This document shows positions 36,408-45,566 of a DNA stretch of 64,000 nucleotides, in pieces. Positions within the stretch are counted from its first letter, which is position 1; each line of letters starts with the position of its first letter. Under the pieces are notes generated by a model. The model saw only the letters and a program-made list of their open reading frames with translations, did no database searches and had not been told where the DNA came from. This stretch comes from Parahaliea aestuarii (lineage in GTDB: Bacteria > Pseudomonadota > Gammaproteobacteria > Pseudomonadales > Halieaceae), in NCBI RefSeq assembly GCF_008064635.1, contig NZ_VRYZ01000006.1, positions 186,001-250,000 of the forward strand, read 5' to 3'. The position numbers and the translations under genes are program-made.

Positions 36408-37994
36408 GTGTCAGCTCAGTTGCAACAACACCTCAAGGCCCTGTCCACACCGGACTCCCTGGCCCTGCTACAGCGTATCAACCGCGGCATCGAGAAAGAG
36501 AGCCTGCGTATCAGCGAAGAGGGGCGCATTGCCCAGAGCCCCCACCCCGTGGCCCTCGGCTCTGCCCTTACCCACCCGTCCATCACCACCGACTATTCCG
36601 AGGCCTTGCTGGAGTTCATCACCCCGGTGGATACTGGCGTGGAATCCAGCCTGCAGACCCTCTCCGACATCCATCGCTACGTCTACAGCCAGTTGGACGG
36701 GGAAATTCTCTGGAGTGCCAGTATGCCCTGCGTGGTGGCCGGCGACGACAGCATTCCGGTGGCGCAGTACGGCAGCTCCAATGTCGCACGGATGAAGACC
36801 GTGTACCGCTACGGGCTTGGCCACCGCTACGGCCGCGCCATGCAGGTGATCTCCGGCATCCACTACAACTTCTCCCTGCCCACTGACTTCTGGCAGCGCG
36901 AATGGCAGGAGGCCGGCACGCCCGGAACGCTCGAGGACTGGGTAACGAGTCGCTACCTGGGCCTGATTCGCAACTTCCACCGCTATTCCTGGCTGTTGAT
37001 CTACCTGTTCGGCGCCTCACCGGCGCTGTGCGCCAGCTTCCTGCGCGGGCGCGACGGCCACGGCCTGCAGTCCCTCGAGCCGGAGGGCAAGACCCTCTAC
37101 CTGCCCCACGCCACCGCACTGCGCATGGGCGATCTCGGCTACAGCAGTGTGGCCCAGCGCGACCTGCGGGTGTGCTACAACAGCCTCGACAATTACGTGG
37201 ATGCCCTGCGCCACGGCATCATGCAGCCGCGCCCGGAATACAGCCACATTGCCAACGGCAAGAACGGCGACTACCAGCAGCTCAACACCAGCCTGCTGCA
37301 AATCGAGAACGAGTTCTACAGCACCATCCGGCCCAAGCGGGTGACCTATTCCGGCGAGACGCCTCTCAGCGCCCTGCGCCGCGGCGGCATCGAGTATGTG
37401 GAAGTGCGCTGCATCGACGTGTCGCCCTTCAGCCCGGTCGGACTGGATGCAGAACAGATCCGCTTCCTCGACAGTTTCCTGTTGTTCTGCCTGCTGGAGG
37501 ACAGCCCCGCCTGCGACGAGGCCGAGCAGGACCGCATCCAGGCCAACCTGTCGGCAGTGGTCAACCGCGGCCGCGAACCGGGGCTGACGCTGATGCGGCG
37601 CAACGATCAGTGCAGCCTGACCCAGTGGGCGGATGAGCTGCTGGCGAGCATTGGCCAGCTGGCCGACCTGCTGGATACCGCCCACGGCGGCACCGCCTAT
37701 CGCTCTGCCCTGTCAGCCCAGCAGGCCAAGGTCGACGACCCCGAACTCACCCCCTCGGCGCGGGTGCTGCGGGAACTGCGGGAACGCAACCTGCCCTTTT
37801 TCCGTTGGGCCCTGGCGCAGAGCCAGCACTGGGCCGAATACTTCCGCAGTGAGCCCTTGCCCGCGGCCAGCCGCGAGCGTTTCGCCAGGGAAGGCGCCGA
37901 GTCACTGGCCGCCCAGCGCGCCATCGAAGAGAGCGACGACATCAGCTTCGAGCAGTACCTCGCGCGCTTTTACGCCCAGTACGAGGCGGTTTAG
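36408..37994 (+). CDS. gshA: Glutamate-cysteine ligase
   Basis: Makes gamma-glutamylcysteine from glutamate, cysteine and ATP, the first step of glutathione synthesis. The 528-residue protein belongs to the gammaproteobacterial GshA class: RINRGIEKESLRIS near residue 25, ITTDYSEALLEFITP, and YGSSNVARMKTVYRYGLGHRYG, the substrate-binding block. The start is GTG at 36408 with AGGAG six bases upstream; another GTG seven bases earlier is out of frame. The acpH gene follows after 11 bases on the same strand. Confidence 0.95.
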   Translation: MSAQLQQHLKALSTPDSLALLQRINRGIEKESLRISEEGRIAQSPHPVALGSALTHPSITTDYSEALLEFITPVDTGVESSLQTLSDIHRYVYSQLDGEILWSASMPCVVAGDDSIPVAQYGSSNVARMKTVYRYGLGHRYGRAMQVISGIHYNFSLPTDFWQREWQEAGTPGTLEDWVTSRYLGLIRNFHRYSWLLIYLFGASPALCASFLRGRDGHGLQSLEPEGKTLYLPHATALRMGDLGYSSVAQRDLRVCYNSLDNYVDALRHGIMQPRPEYSHIANGKNGDYQQLNTSLLQIENEFYSTIRPKRVTYSGETPLSALRRGGIEYVEVRCIDVSPFSPVGLDAEQIRFLDSFLLFCLLEDSPACDEAEQDRIQANLSAVVNRGREPGLTLMRRNDQCSLTQWADELLASIGQLADLLDTAHGGTAYRSALSAQQAKVDDPELTPSARVLRELRERNLPFFRWALAQSQHWAEYFRSEPLPAASRERFAREGAESLAAQRAIEESDDISFEQYLARFYAQYEAV

Positions 37995-38005
37995 ACCGCT
38001 GTACC

Positions 38006-38656
38006 GTGAACTTCCTCGCCCACTTCCACCTCGCCTGGCCGGATCCGGGCCTGGTGGCGGGCGCCCTTGAAGGCGACTATTTCAAGGGGCCGTTGCGCGG
38101 CGATCACAGCGGCGACATCGAGGCCGGGGTAAGACTGCACCGGGCGGTGGACGCCTACACCGACAGCCATCCCGCGCTGGCCGCACTGCGACGGCAGTTC
38201 CCCCCGGCGCTGCGCCGCTACGCCGGCATCGTGATCGACATCAGCTTCGACCACTACCTGACCCGGGACTGGCAGCGTTACCACCATCGGCCGCTGCCGG
38301 AATTCAGCCGCGAGGTCTACCGCGTTCTCAATACACGCCAGGGGGAACTGACCCCCGGTGCCCAGCGCATGGCTCACCGCCTGCAGGAGCACGACATACT
38401 CAACTGCTATCATCGCTGGGATGCAGTCACCAGCACCGCGGAGCGCATCGGCAGCCGCCTGCGCCGCGGCAACGCCCTGGCGGGCCTGGCACCGCAGCTG
38501 CACCCCCTGCGCCCGGCCATGGCACAGGCCTTTGTCGATTTCTATCCGGATCTGCGTGACTTCGCCGCCGATTTCCGCCGGCAACTGAACCAATCGGCCA
38601 GCGCCGACTCCAAGCAGCGCGGCCCGCGCATTGCGCCGCCCCCCGAAACGCACTAA
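38006..38656 (+). CDS. acpH: Acyl carrier protein phosphodiesterase
   Basis: Removes the 4'-phosphopantetheine arm from holo-ACP. The 216-residue protein has the AcpH opening MNFLAHFHLAWPDPGLVAGALEGDYFKG with family His and Asp residues, and GVRLHRAVDAYTDSHP followed by GIVIDISFDHYL, an HD-like metal site. The start is GTG at 38006, 11 bases after gshA. E. coli AcpH is about 193 residues, so this version carries a short C-terminal extension. Confidence 0.9.
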   Translation: MNFLAHFHLAWPDPGLVAGALEGDYFKGPLRGDHSGDIEAGVRLHRAVDAYTDSHPALAALRRQFPPALRRYAGIVIDISFDHYLTRDWQRYHHRPLPEFSREVYRVLNTRQGELTPGAQRMAHRLQEHDILNCYHRWDAVTSTAERIGSRLRRGNALAGLAPQLHPLRPAMAQAFVDFYPDLRDFAADFRRQLNQSASADSKQRGPRIAPPPETH

Positions 38657-38693
38657 CGTAGCCGCGCACCTCCCGGTAAGGACACGAGACACC

Positions 38694-39200
38694 ATGCTGC
38701 AATCCCTGTCACCCCGCCTGGTCTTCTTTGGACTGGCCATCCTGGCCCTGGCCTCCATGCTCTTCGCCTACTACTACCTGCAACAGCATCTGGGCCTGGC
38801 ACCCTGCCCACTGTGCATGACCCAGCGGGTCGCGGTGGTCGCCGGCGGCCTGTTTGCGCTGCTGGCGGCCCTGCACAATCCACCCGGCTGGGGACGACGC
38901 CTGTACGCGGGGCTCTGCGTGCTGGCGGCGGCCTTCGGTACCGCGGTGGCCGGCCGCCACGTGTGGCTGCAGCACCTGCCGGAAGACCAGGTGCCCGCCT
39001 GCGGCCCCTCGCTGGAATACATGCTGGAGACCCTGCCCTTCGCGGAAACGGTGAGCATGGTACTGATGGGGGACGGCAACTGCGCCGAGACCCAGTGGAC
39101 CTTCCTCGGGCTCAGTATTCCGGAACAGACCCTGCTGCTGTTCCTCGCCATCCTGCTGGTGAGCCTGTGGCAACTGTTCAGGGCCCGCCCCGCAGCCTGA
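38694..39200 (+). CDS. dsbB: Disulfide bond formation protein B
   Basis: Inner-membrane quinone-linked enzyme that reoxidises DsbA. The 168-residue, four-helix protein has the first redox pair C38-PL-C41 (LAPCPLCMTQR) after helix 1 and the second pair in the larger periplasmic loop (VPACGPSLEYML and GDGNCAETQW). The ATG at 38694 has AAGGA upstream; a longer frame starting at 38631 would run into the acpH 3' end. It lies 37 bases after acpH on the same strand. Confidence 0.94.
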   Translation: MLQSLSPRLVFFGLAILALASMLFAYYYLQQHLGLAPCPLCMTQRVAVVAGGLFALLAALHNPPGWGRRLYAGLCVLAAAFGTAVAGRHVWLQHLPEDQVPACGPSLEYMLETLPFAETVSMVLMGDGNCAETQWTFLGLSIPEQTLLLFLAILLVSLWQLFRARPAA

Positions 39201-39276
39201 GCCGAGGCGCTATTGCCGCCCCCTGTAGAGCGGCATATAGTAGACGGCCAAGTCATGGCGCGAGCGAGGCCGGGAC

Positions 39277-39759
39277 ATGCCACACCGCAGTGAAGACCCA
39301 AGAGAACAATTCGAGGCGGTAGAACGCCTGCTGACTGCCTGGCTGAAGGAACGGCGCGCCCTGCTTACCCACTACACCGCGGTGGTGGTCGCCCTGGATG
39401 GTGAGCCCTCAGCCGCCAGCCTGCACCGCCGCCAGGTGGAATTGTGCGGGATGCTGGTGGATTACATATCCGCGGGGCATTTCGAGGTGTTCCACGAACT
39501 GGTGGAGGAGGCCGAACGCTTCAACGACGGCAGCTGTAACCTGGCCGCGGAACTGATCCCCGCCATCAGCGACACCACCGAAGTCATCCTCGCCTACGAA
39601 GAAAAGTACACCGGGTCGGATACCACCGACGACACCCTGTCACGGGACGTGTCGGCACTGGGAGAAATGCTGGAACTGCGTTTCGAACTGGAGGATCGGC
39701 TGATCGCCGGCCTTCACAACCGCCACCGGCGCCAGATGGCCACAGCTCGTTCGGCCTAG
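39277..39759 (+). CDS. rsd: Regulator of sigma D (Rsd/AlgQ)
   Basis: Anti-sigma-70 factor that sequesters RpoD in stationary phase; in Pseudomonas the homologue AlgQ affects alginate and siderophore genes. The 160-residue helical protein has W-LKERRALLTHYTAVV near residue 25 and the strongly conserved LCGMLVDYISAGHFEVFHEL near residue 55. It follows dsbB after 76 bases. Two hairpins lie beyond its stop codon. Confidence 0.9.
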   Translation: MPHRSEDPREQFEAVERLLTAWLKERRALLTHYTAVVVALDGEPSAASLHRRQVELCGMLVDYISAGHFEVFHELVEEAERFNDGSCNLAAELIPAISDTTEVILAYEEKYTGSDTTDDTLSRDVSALGEMLELRFELEDRLIAGLHNRHRRQMATARSA

Positions 39760-39791
39760 TCACCGGCAACACCGCGCTATCGACCGTAAAA

Positions 39792-39815
39792 TTACCCCCG
39801 CAGGCGCGGGGGTAA
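39792..39815. terminator. Strong hairpin between convergent rsd and the FKBP gene
   Basis: TTACCCCCGC (39792-39801), loop AGGC, GCGGGGGTAA (39806-39815): a perfect ten-base stem. It lacks a long T run but is well placed to end transcripts from both sides. Confidence 0.6.
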
Positions 39816-39829
39816 CGGTGGAATCATCA

Positions 39830-39852
39830 CCCCCGCCCGGGAAGGACGGGGG
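39830..39852. terminator. Second hairpin between rsd and the FKBP gene
   Basis: CCCCCGCCC (39830-39838), loop GGGAA, GGACGGGGG (39844-39852), with one C-A mismatch. It stands nine bases before the FKBP stop on the minus strand and resembles the preceding hairpin in its CCCCCG outer arm. Confidence 0.55.
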
Positions 39853-39861
39853 CTATCGGGC

Positions 39862-40620
39862 TCAGCCCTCTGCGGCGGGCGCTTCTTCGGCTTCCGGCTC
39901 GACGATATCCAGCAACTCAACCTCGAACACCAGCGCGGCGTTGGGGCCGATCATGCCACCGGCACCGCCGGCGCCATAGGCCAGCTCGGAGGGAATGTAG
40001 AGCTTCCACTTGGAGCCCACCGGCATCAGTTGCAGGGCTTCGGTCCAGCCGGAGATCACCTGGCCAACGCCGAACTGCACGCTTTCACCACGCTTGTAGG
40101 ATGAATCGAACTCGGTGCCGTCGATCAGGGTGCCGCGGTAGTTCACGTCCACAACATCTTCGGCACCGGGCTTCTCGCCCTCGCCCGCTTCAAGCACTTC
40201 GTACTGCAGACCGGACTCGGTGGTAACCACACCCTCGCGGGCGCCGTTTTCCGCCAGGAATGCTTCGGCGGCGGCGGCATTGGCCTCAGCCTGGGCGGCC
40301 TGGGCGGCTTCCGCCTCGGCCTGCATACGCTGCTGGTAGGCCTGCATTTCCGCCTGGATTTCCTCGTTGGTCATGCGACCTTCCTTACCTTCCATGGCGT
40401 CGCGCAGGCCGGCAGTAAAGGCGTCCACGTCCAGCGGCACGGCATCGGCTGACATGCGCTTGCCGAGACCATAGGCAATACCGTAGCTCAGGCGTTGCTG
40501 GGTGCTCTCCAGCTTGATTTCGGCGACGGCGCTGTCGGCGGCCGGCGTTTCGGCCTTCTCGTTACAGGCGGTCAGGCCGATCGCGGCAACCACAGCCAGA
40601 GGCAGTGCGTACTTCTTCAT
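39862..40620 (-). CDS. FKBP-type peptidyl-prolyl isomerase lipoprotein
   Basis: A 252-residue envelope foldase. The signal peptide ends in lipobox LTAC (Cys19). Residues 35-135 form the helical FKBP_N dimerisation region, rich in Gln/Ala/Glu (AEAEAAQAAQAEANAAAAEA). The C-terminal FKBP domain carries VNYRGTLIDGTEFDSSYKRG, GWTEALQLMPVGSKWKLYIP and LAYGAGGAGG, close to Mip/FkpA. The tail is acidic (VEPEAEEAPAAEG). I prefer the ATG at 40620, with GGAAA upstream, giving a compact signal; an in-frame ATG four codons earlier is possible. Confidence 0.9.
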   Translation of the reverse strand: MKKYALPLAVVAAIGLTACNEKAETPAADSAVAEIKLESTQQRLSYGIAYGLGKRMSADAVPLDVDAFTAGLRDAMEGKEGRMTNEEIQAEMQAYQQRMQAEAEAAQAAQAEANAAAAEAFLAENGAREGVVTTESGLQYEVLEAGEGEKPGAEDVVDVNYRGTLIDGTEFDSSYKRGESVQFGVGQVISGWTEALQLMPVGSKWKLYIPSELAYGAGGAGGMIGPNAALVFEVELLDIVEPEAEEAPAAEG

Positions 40621-40793
40621 AGAGTTTTCCATTTGTCGATGAATGTATGTTATGTGCCCCGCCAACCCGTGGCTGCATCAGTCCGGGCGGGCCAACACCG
40701 CTGCGTTAAAACTGGCGGGATGCAAACGAAGCGCCCACGATAATACTACCCGCGGCACCCCCGGTGCCAGCCCGCTCGGGGACCGGAGCCGGC

Positions 40794-41261
40794 TCAGGCC
40801 GCAACAAGCGCCGCGGCCAGTAAAGCGGCGCGCTCATGTGCATCCCGCCTGTCGGCACCAGCAGCTCGCAATACCAGCGCGAGATTGGCGCTGGCAGTGT
40901 CCTCGCCCGGCGCTACCAGCCGGCCGCAGTCGCTGCGGTACAGGCTGTCCTGCAATTGGCGCTCAGCCTGCAGTTCCAGCGTCTTGAGCTGCTCGCGCAG
41001 GAGGGGTATCTGCGCCAGCCCCCGCCACTGCCGGCGCAATTCGCGCAGCGGAGCTATGACTGACTCGCGCAGGACGGCCGTGTCGGCAAGCAGGTTTGCC
41101 AGCTGATCCGCCTCCAGCACCCGCCCCCGGCTTGCCAGCCAGGCGGCGTAAAGCAGCAGGTTCACATCGGCGCCCAGTTCATCCTGGGCTGCCAGGCACA
41201 GGGCTTCAACGTCGGGCTTGGAGTAGTGGCTCAGTGAATAGTTCCAGAATGGGTTGTCCAT
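40794..41261 (-). CDS. TIGR02444/DUF2390 family protein
   Basis: A 155-residue, mostly helical soluble protein. The opening NPFWNYSLSHYSKPDVEALC and DELGADVNLLLYAAWLAS at about residues 28-45 are the recognisable family blocks, and RRQWRGLAQIP marks the centre. The function is unknown; family members often neighbour yheS, as here, where the ABC-F gene starts 69 bases away on the opposite strand. Confidence 0.82.
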   Translation of the reverse strand: MDNPFWNYSLSHYSKPDVEALCLAAQDELGADVNLLLYAAWLASRGRVLEADQLANLLADTAVLRESVIAPLRELRRQWRGLAQIPLLREQLKTLELQAERQLQDSLYRSDCGRLVAPGEDTASANLALVLRAAGADRRDAHERAALLAAALVAA

Positions 41262-41329
41262 GTTCCTCCGCCGGATGGCTGCCGGACGGCTGGCTCGCCC
41301 GCAGTGCAGCGAGTAGAATGCGCCGCCTT

Positions 41330-43237
41330 ATGATCATACTACGCGATATCAGCCTGCGCCGCGGCACCCGACTGCTGCTGGACAAGGCCAACGTTACCAT
41401 CCAGCCCGGGCAGCGCCTGGCGCTGATCGGTGCCAATGGCAGCGGCAAATCCAGCCTGTTTGCAATGCTGCTGGGCGAACTCGGGGCCGATGGCGGCGAT
41501 ATCGAGGGCATGAACAATCTGCGCCTGGCGCACATGGCCCAGGAGGTGGAGACCACCGAACTCGCCGCCGGCGAATATGTGCTGCGCGGCGATGCCGAAC
41601 TGGCGCGCCTGCGGGACGCGATAGCCCGCCTTGAGGCGGCAGAAGACTACGCCGCCGCCGCGCCCCTGCACAGCGAACTGGAAGCCATCGACGGCTACAG
41701 TGCCGAGCGCCGTGTACAGCGTCTGCTGCAGGGCCTGGGTTTTGCCGATGGCGCCTGGCAGCGGCCGGTGTCTGACTTCTCCGGCGGCTGGCGTATCCGC
41801 CTTAATCTGGCGCAGGCACTGATGGCACCCTCCGACCTGCTGCTGCTGGACGAGCCCACCAACCACCTCGACCTCGACGCCACTCTGTGGTTGCAGCAAT
41901 GGTTGCAGCGCTACCCCGGCACTCTGCTGATGATCTCCCACGACCGGGATTTCATCGATGCCACCTGCGAGCGCATCCTGCACATCGAGCACAGCGCCCT
42001 CAATGCCTATAAAGGCAATTACTCGGACTTTGAGGAGCAGCGTGCCGAGCGGCTCGCCAACCAGCAGGCCAGTTTCGAGAAGCAGCAGGAACGCATTTCC
42101 CAGATCGAAGATTTCGTGCGCCGCTTCCGCTACAAGGCCACCAAGGCGCGCCAGGCGCAGAGCCGGCTGAAAGAACTGGAGCGCATGCAGAAGGTGGCGC
42201 CCGCCCACGTCGACTCCGTATTCAGTTTCAGTTTTCCGGCGCCGGACAAAAGCTCCGATCCGCTGCTGCGACTGGACCAGGCCACACTCGGCTACGGCGA
42301 CACCACCATTCTCTCCGGGGTGGAGATGACCCTGCGACCGGGCAGTCGCTACGGCCTGCTGGGCAAGAACGGCGCCGGCAAGTCCACGCTGCTGAAGTCA
42401 CTGGTGGGCGAACTACCCCTGCTCGCCGGCCAGCGCCAGAGCGGCGAGCACTGCCGTATCGGCTACTTCCACCAGCAAACACTGGAGGCGCTGGATATGG
42501 ACGCCAGCGCCGCGCTGCATGTCCAGCGCCTGAGCCCCGGGGCGCGGGAGCAGGAAGTCCTCAACTACCTGGGCGGTTTCAATTTCCGCGGCGAAGCTGC
42601 CACCTCCCCCATCCGGCCTTTTTCCGGCGGCGAGAAAGCCCGCCTGGCGCTGGCCCTGGTGGTGTGGCAAAAACCCAACCTGCTGGTACTGGACGAGCCC
42701 ACCAACCACCTCGACCTGGATATGCGCAACGCCATGGAAGTGGCACTGCAGGCCTACGAGGGCGCACTGCTGCTGGTGAGCCACGACCGCCACATGCTGC
42801 GCAATACCTGCGACGAACTCCTGCTGGTCAATGGCGGGGTAGTGACGGAATACAGCGAAGACCTGCAGGCCTACGAGCGCTGGGTGCTGTCCAGCTACGA
42901 TGACACGCCGCGGCAGCCGGTTGCGGGCAGTGTCCAGGAAGCCGCCGGCGACAGCGCCGCCAACAGGAAAGAGAAACGCCAGCAAGCCGCGGCCGCCCGC
43001 GCCCAGCTGCGCCCGCTGCAGCAGCGCATCAAAAAACTCGAAGCGGAGATGGCACGCGCGGAGCAGACGCTGGACGCACTGCGCGAGTCGCTGGCCGATC
43101 CCGCCCTCTACAGCGAGGACCGGCAGCAGGACGTGGCCGCCCTGACCCGCCAGGAAGGGGAACTGCAACAGCAACTGGAAACGCTGGAAGCCGACTGGCT
43201 GGAGCAACAGGAAACGCTGGAACAGTTGTCAGGCTGA
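41330..43237 (+). CDS. yheS: ABC-F family ATPase YheS
   Basis: Soluble twin-ATPase of the ABC-F ribosome-associated family. The 635 residues match YheS (637 in E. coli) throughout: Walker A GANGSGKSS and signature VSDFSGGWRIRLNLAQAL in domain 1, then Walker A GKNGAGKST and FSGGEKARLALALVVWQKP in domain 2, both followed by LDEPTNHLDLD. The linker between the domains is charged. The C-terminal part (about 545-635) is a coiled coil. The ATG at 41330 gives the MIILRDISLRRG opening; an ATG 12 bases earlier is also in frame. There are no membrane segments, so this is not a transporter. Confidence 0.95.
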   Translation: MIILRDISLRRGTRLLLDKANVTIQPGQRLALIGANGSGKSSLFAMLLGELGADGGDIEGMNNLRLAHMAQEVETTELAAGEYVLRGDAELARLRDAIARLEAAEDYAAAAPLHSELEAIDGYSAERRVQRLLQGLGFADGAWQRPVSDFSGGWRIRLNLAQALMAPSDLLLLDEPTNHLDLDATLWLQQWLQRYPGTLLMISHDRDFIDATCERILHIEHSALNAYKGNYSDFEEQRAERLANQQASFEKQQERISQIEDFVRRFRYKATKARQAQSRLKELERMQKVAPAHVDSVFSFSFPAPDKSSDPLLRLDQATLGYGDTTILSGVEMTLRPGSRYGLLGKNGAGKSTLLKSLVGELPLLAGQRQSGEHCRIGYFHQQTLEALDMDASAALHVQRLSPGAREQEVLNYLGGFNFRGEAATSPIRPFSGGEKARLALALVVWQKPNLLVLDEPTNHLDLDMRNAMEVALQAYEGALLLVSHDRHMLRNTCDELLLVNGGVVTEYSEDLQAYERWVLSSYDDTPRQPVAGSVQEAAGDSAANRKEKRQQAAAARAQLRPLQQRIKKLEAEMARAEQTLDALRESLADPALYSEDRQQDVAALTRQEGELQQQLETLEADWLEQQETLEQLSG

Positions 43238-43549
43238 ACCCGCCGCACTGCGGATCAGGGCCAGTTTGCTGTCCCGGCTGAGCCGCTTGATGGCCGCTTC
43301 CCGCCGCAGCGCGGTGGAGCGGTCAGCGGCAGCATCGCACCAGCGCAGGGTGACCGGCCGGCGCCCGCGGGTATAGCGCGGGCCACCCGCCAGGTCGCCG
43401 TTGTGCTGGGCCAGGCGGCGCTGCAGATTGCGGGCGATACCGGTGTACAGGCTGCCGTCGGCACATTCAAGGATGTACACCTGCCACTCACTCTCTGCGC
43501 CGGGCGTGTGCGCCTGAACCTGCGCCGCCGCTCCAATGCCACCGGGCAT
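43229..43549 (-). CDS. GIY-YIG nuclease family protein
   Basis: A 106-residue single-domain protein of the YhbQ/UPF0213 type. It has the GIY-YIG core VYILECADGSLYTGIARNLQRRLAQHN, a G-rich GGPRYTRGRRPV segment and the Glu-containing helix LRREAAIKRLSRDSK. Members are putative DNA endonucleases or repair factors with no confirmed housekeeping role. The ATG at 43549 is chosen because the upstream frame overlaps the trxA promoter. Its stop overlaps the end of yheS by nine bases on the opposite strand. Confidence 0.82.
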   Translation of the reverse strand: MPGGIGAAAQVQAHTPGAESEWQVYILECADGSLYTGIARNLQRRLAQHNGDLAGGPRYTRGRRPVTLRWCDAAADRSTALRREAAIKRLSRDSKLALIRSAAGSA

Positions 43550-43596
43550 ATAGCCCCCCGCTCTAAACACATGACGAAATATTCCAGGGGCCTCGG

Positions 43597-43624
43597 TTGT
43601 GCCCCCCCGGGCCGGTGGTATGAT
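43597..43624 (+). promoter_or_regulatory. Extended -10 promoter of trxA
   Basis: TTGTGC (43597-43602), 16-base spacer, TATGAT (43619-43624) preceded by TGG, an extended -10. It lies 57 bases before the trxA start. Confidence 0.5.
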
Positions 43625-43680
43625 AGCAGCCCTTGTTTCAGGCGGTTCCCCGGGGAGCCGCAATCAATCTGGAGAACACG

Positions 43681-44007
43681 ATGAGCGAACAAATCGTACA
43701 CGTCAGCGACACCTCCTTCGAAGAGGAAGTGCTGAAATCCGACCTGCCGGTGCTGGTGGACTTCTGGGCCGAGTGGTGTGGCCCCTGCAAGATGATTGCC
43801 CCGGTACTGGCCGAAATCGCCGCTGAGTACGAAGGCAAACTGAAAGTCTGCAAAGTGGACGTGGATGCCAACCCGGATGTGCCGCAAAAGTTTGGCATTC
43901 GCGGCATTCCCACGCTGATTGTGTTCAAGAACGGCAACGCCGAGGCCACCAAGGTCGGCGCACTGTCCAAATCCCAGCTGGCGGACTTCGTTCAGGAAGC
44001 CATCTAG
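43681..44007 (+). CDS. trxA: Thioredoxin
   Basis: The 108-residue cytoplasmic dithiol-disulfide reductase has the active site W32-C33-G34-P35-C36, the cis-proline in [11 protein letters not shown] near residue 76, and the expected length. It donates electrons to ribonucleotide reductase, methionine sulfoxide reductases and peroxiredoxins. It is followed by a perfect terminator stem and then rho, a conserved gammaproteobacterial order. Confidence 0.98.
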   Translation: MSEQIVHVSDTSFEEEVLKSDLPVLVDFWAEWCGPCKMIAPVLAEIAAEYEGKLKVCKVDVDANPDVPQKFGIRGIPTLIVFKNGNAEATKVGALSKSQLADFVQEAI

Positions 44008-44014
44008 CACCCCC

Positions 44015-44042
44015 GATCGGGCCCATTCACACGGGCCCGATC
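44015..44042 (+). terminator. Terminator hairpin after trxA
   Basis: GATCGGGCCC (44015-44024), loop ATTCACAC, GGGCCCGATC (44033-44042): a perfect ten-base stem eight bases beyond the trxA stop. No T tract follows. Confidence 0.65.
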
Positions 44043-44103
44043 ACCTGCTCAAACACTGCGGGGCAGGCGCCATCGGCGCTCTGGCCCCACACACAAAAAG
44101 CTG

Positions 44104-44132
44104 TAGACGGGTATACCGGGGCGTGCTACATT
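44104..44132 (+). promoter_or_regulatory. Candidate rho promoter and start of a long leader
   Basis: TAGACG (44104-44109), 17-base spacer, TACATT (44127-44132), each four of six to consensus. The leader to the rho start would be about 150 bases, comparable to the long rho leader in E. coli through which Rho attenuates its own transcription. No other element is visible between 44043 and 44287. Confidence 0.35.
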
Positions 44133-44287
44133 GCCTCTCGTTGCACCCTTCCGTGCCAATAATAAATCCGCTACTCACGTAATTTTACTGCTTGGAATCG
44201 CCTGGACCTCCACCCGGAGCTGTGCCAACCGGCATGTCGATTCGTAGCGCCTACCTTTCCCGAATTCAAAAATCACTCCAATTCCCT

Positions 44288-45556
44288 ATGAATCTGACTG
44301 ACCTCAAGACCAAATCCACCCAGGAACTGATCGACATTGCCAAAGAAATCGGCCTGGAAAACATGGCCCGTTCGCGCAAGCAGGACATTATCTTTGCCAT
44401 CCTGAAGCGCCACGCCAAAAGCGGTGAGGACATTTACGGTGACGGGGTACTGGAAATCCTGCAGGACGGCTTCGGCTTCCTGCGCAGCGCAGACAGCTCC
44501 TATCTGGCGGGCCCCGACGACATCTACGTCTCTCCCAGCCAGATACGGCGCTTCAACCTGCGCACCGGCGACTCCATCTCCGGCAAGATCCGACCCCCCA
44601 AGGACTCCGAGCGCTACTTCGCGCTGCTCAAGGTCGGCGAGATCAACTTCAACCGCCCCGAGAACGCCAAGCACAAGATCCTCTTTGAGAACCTCACCCC
44701 CCTGTTCCCGGACCAGCGCCTGGCACTGGAGAAGGGCAATGGCAGCTCCGAGGACCTCACCGGCCGCGTGATCGACCTGGTCGCCCCCATCGGCAAGGGC
44801 CAGCGCGGCCTGCTGGTGGCGCCGCCCAAGGCCGGCAAGACCATCATGATGCAGAACATCGCCCAGGCCATCATCAGCAACAATCCCGAGTGCTACATCA
44901 TCGTACTGCTGATCGATGAGCGCCCGGAGGAAGTGACGGAGATGCAGCGCTCGGTGGGCGCCCGCGGCGCCGAAGTCGTGGCCTCCACCTTCGACGAGCC
45001 GCCCTCGCGTCACGTACAGGTGGCTGACATGGTCATCGAAAAGGCCAAGCGCCTGGTGGAACACAAGCGCGACGTCGTCATCCTGCTGGACTCCATCACC
45101 CGCCTGGCGCGCGCCTTCAACACCGTGGTCCCCAGCTCCGGCAAGGTGCTGACCGGTGGTGTCGACGCCCACGCCCTGGAGCGCCCGAAGCGCTTCTTCG
45201 GCGCCGCCCGTAACATCGAGGAAGGCGGCAGCCTGTCCATTATCGCCACCGCCCTGATCGACACCGGCTCCAAAATGGACGAAGTGATCTACGAAGAGTT
45301 CAAGGGCACCGGCAACATGGAACTGCACCTGGACCGCAAAATCGCCGAGAAGCGCGTCTACCCGGCGATCAACATCCGCCGCTCCGGTACCCGTCGTGAG
45401 GAACTACTCACCGGCGAAGAGGAACTGGCGCGGATGTGGATCCTGCGCAAGCTCCTGCACGGCATGGAGGATCTGCCGGCGATCGAATTCCTGCTGGACA
45501 AGCTCAAGGACACCAAGACCAACGACGAATTCTTCATGTCGATGAAACGGAAGTAA
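44288..45556 (+). CDS. rho: Transcription termination factor Rho
   Basis: Hexameric RNA helicase that ends transcription at C-rich unstructured RNA. The 422-residue protein has the N-terminal helical domain starting [20 protein letters not shown], the RNP-like [30 protein letters not shown], Walker A APPKAGKT near residue 180, Walker [15 protein letters not shown] and the Q/R loop region [19 protein letters not shown]. The ATG at 44288 is the family start; upstream in-frame codons would add a non-homologous leader. The ubiD gene follows 10 bases later. Confidence 0.98.
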   Translation: MNLTDLKTKSTQELIDIAKEIGLENMARSRKQDIIFAILKRHAKSGEDIYGDGVLEILQDGFGFLRSADSSYLAGPDDIYVSPSQIRRFNLRTGDSISGKIRPPKDSERYFALLKVGEINFNRPENAKHKILFENLTPLFPDQRLALEKGNGSSEDLTGRVIDLVAPIGKGQRGLLVAPPKAGKTIMMQNIAQAIISNNPECYIIVLLIDERPEEVTEMQRSVGARGAEVVASTFDEPPSRHVQVADMVIEKAKRLVEHKRDVVILLDSITRLARAFNTVVPSSGKVLTGGVDAHALERPKRFFGAARNIEEGGSLSIIATALIDTGSKMDEVIYEEFKGTGNMELHLDRKIAEKRVYPAINIRRSGTRREELLTGEEELARMWILRKLLHGMEDLPAIEFLLDKLKDTKTNDEFFMSMKRK

Positions 45557-45566
45557 TTTCCCGCCA

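Noticed and set aside
39792-39852. Pair of CCCCCG hairpins as a two-repeat CRISPR remnant
   Set aside because: The two units differ in loop and inner arm and there is no third repeat or leader; terminator-like stems explain them better.
44192-44287. N-terminal extension of Rho
   Set aside because: The upstream codons have no family similarity, and the ATG at 44288 gives the canonical MNLTDLK start and 422-residue length.
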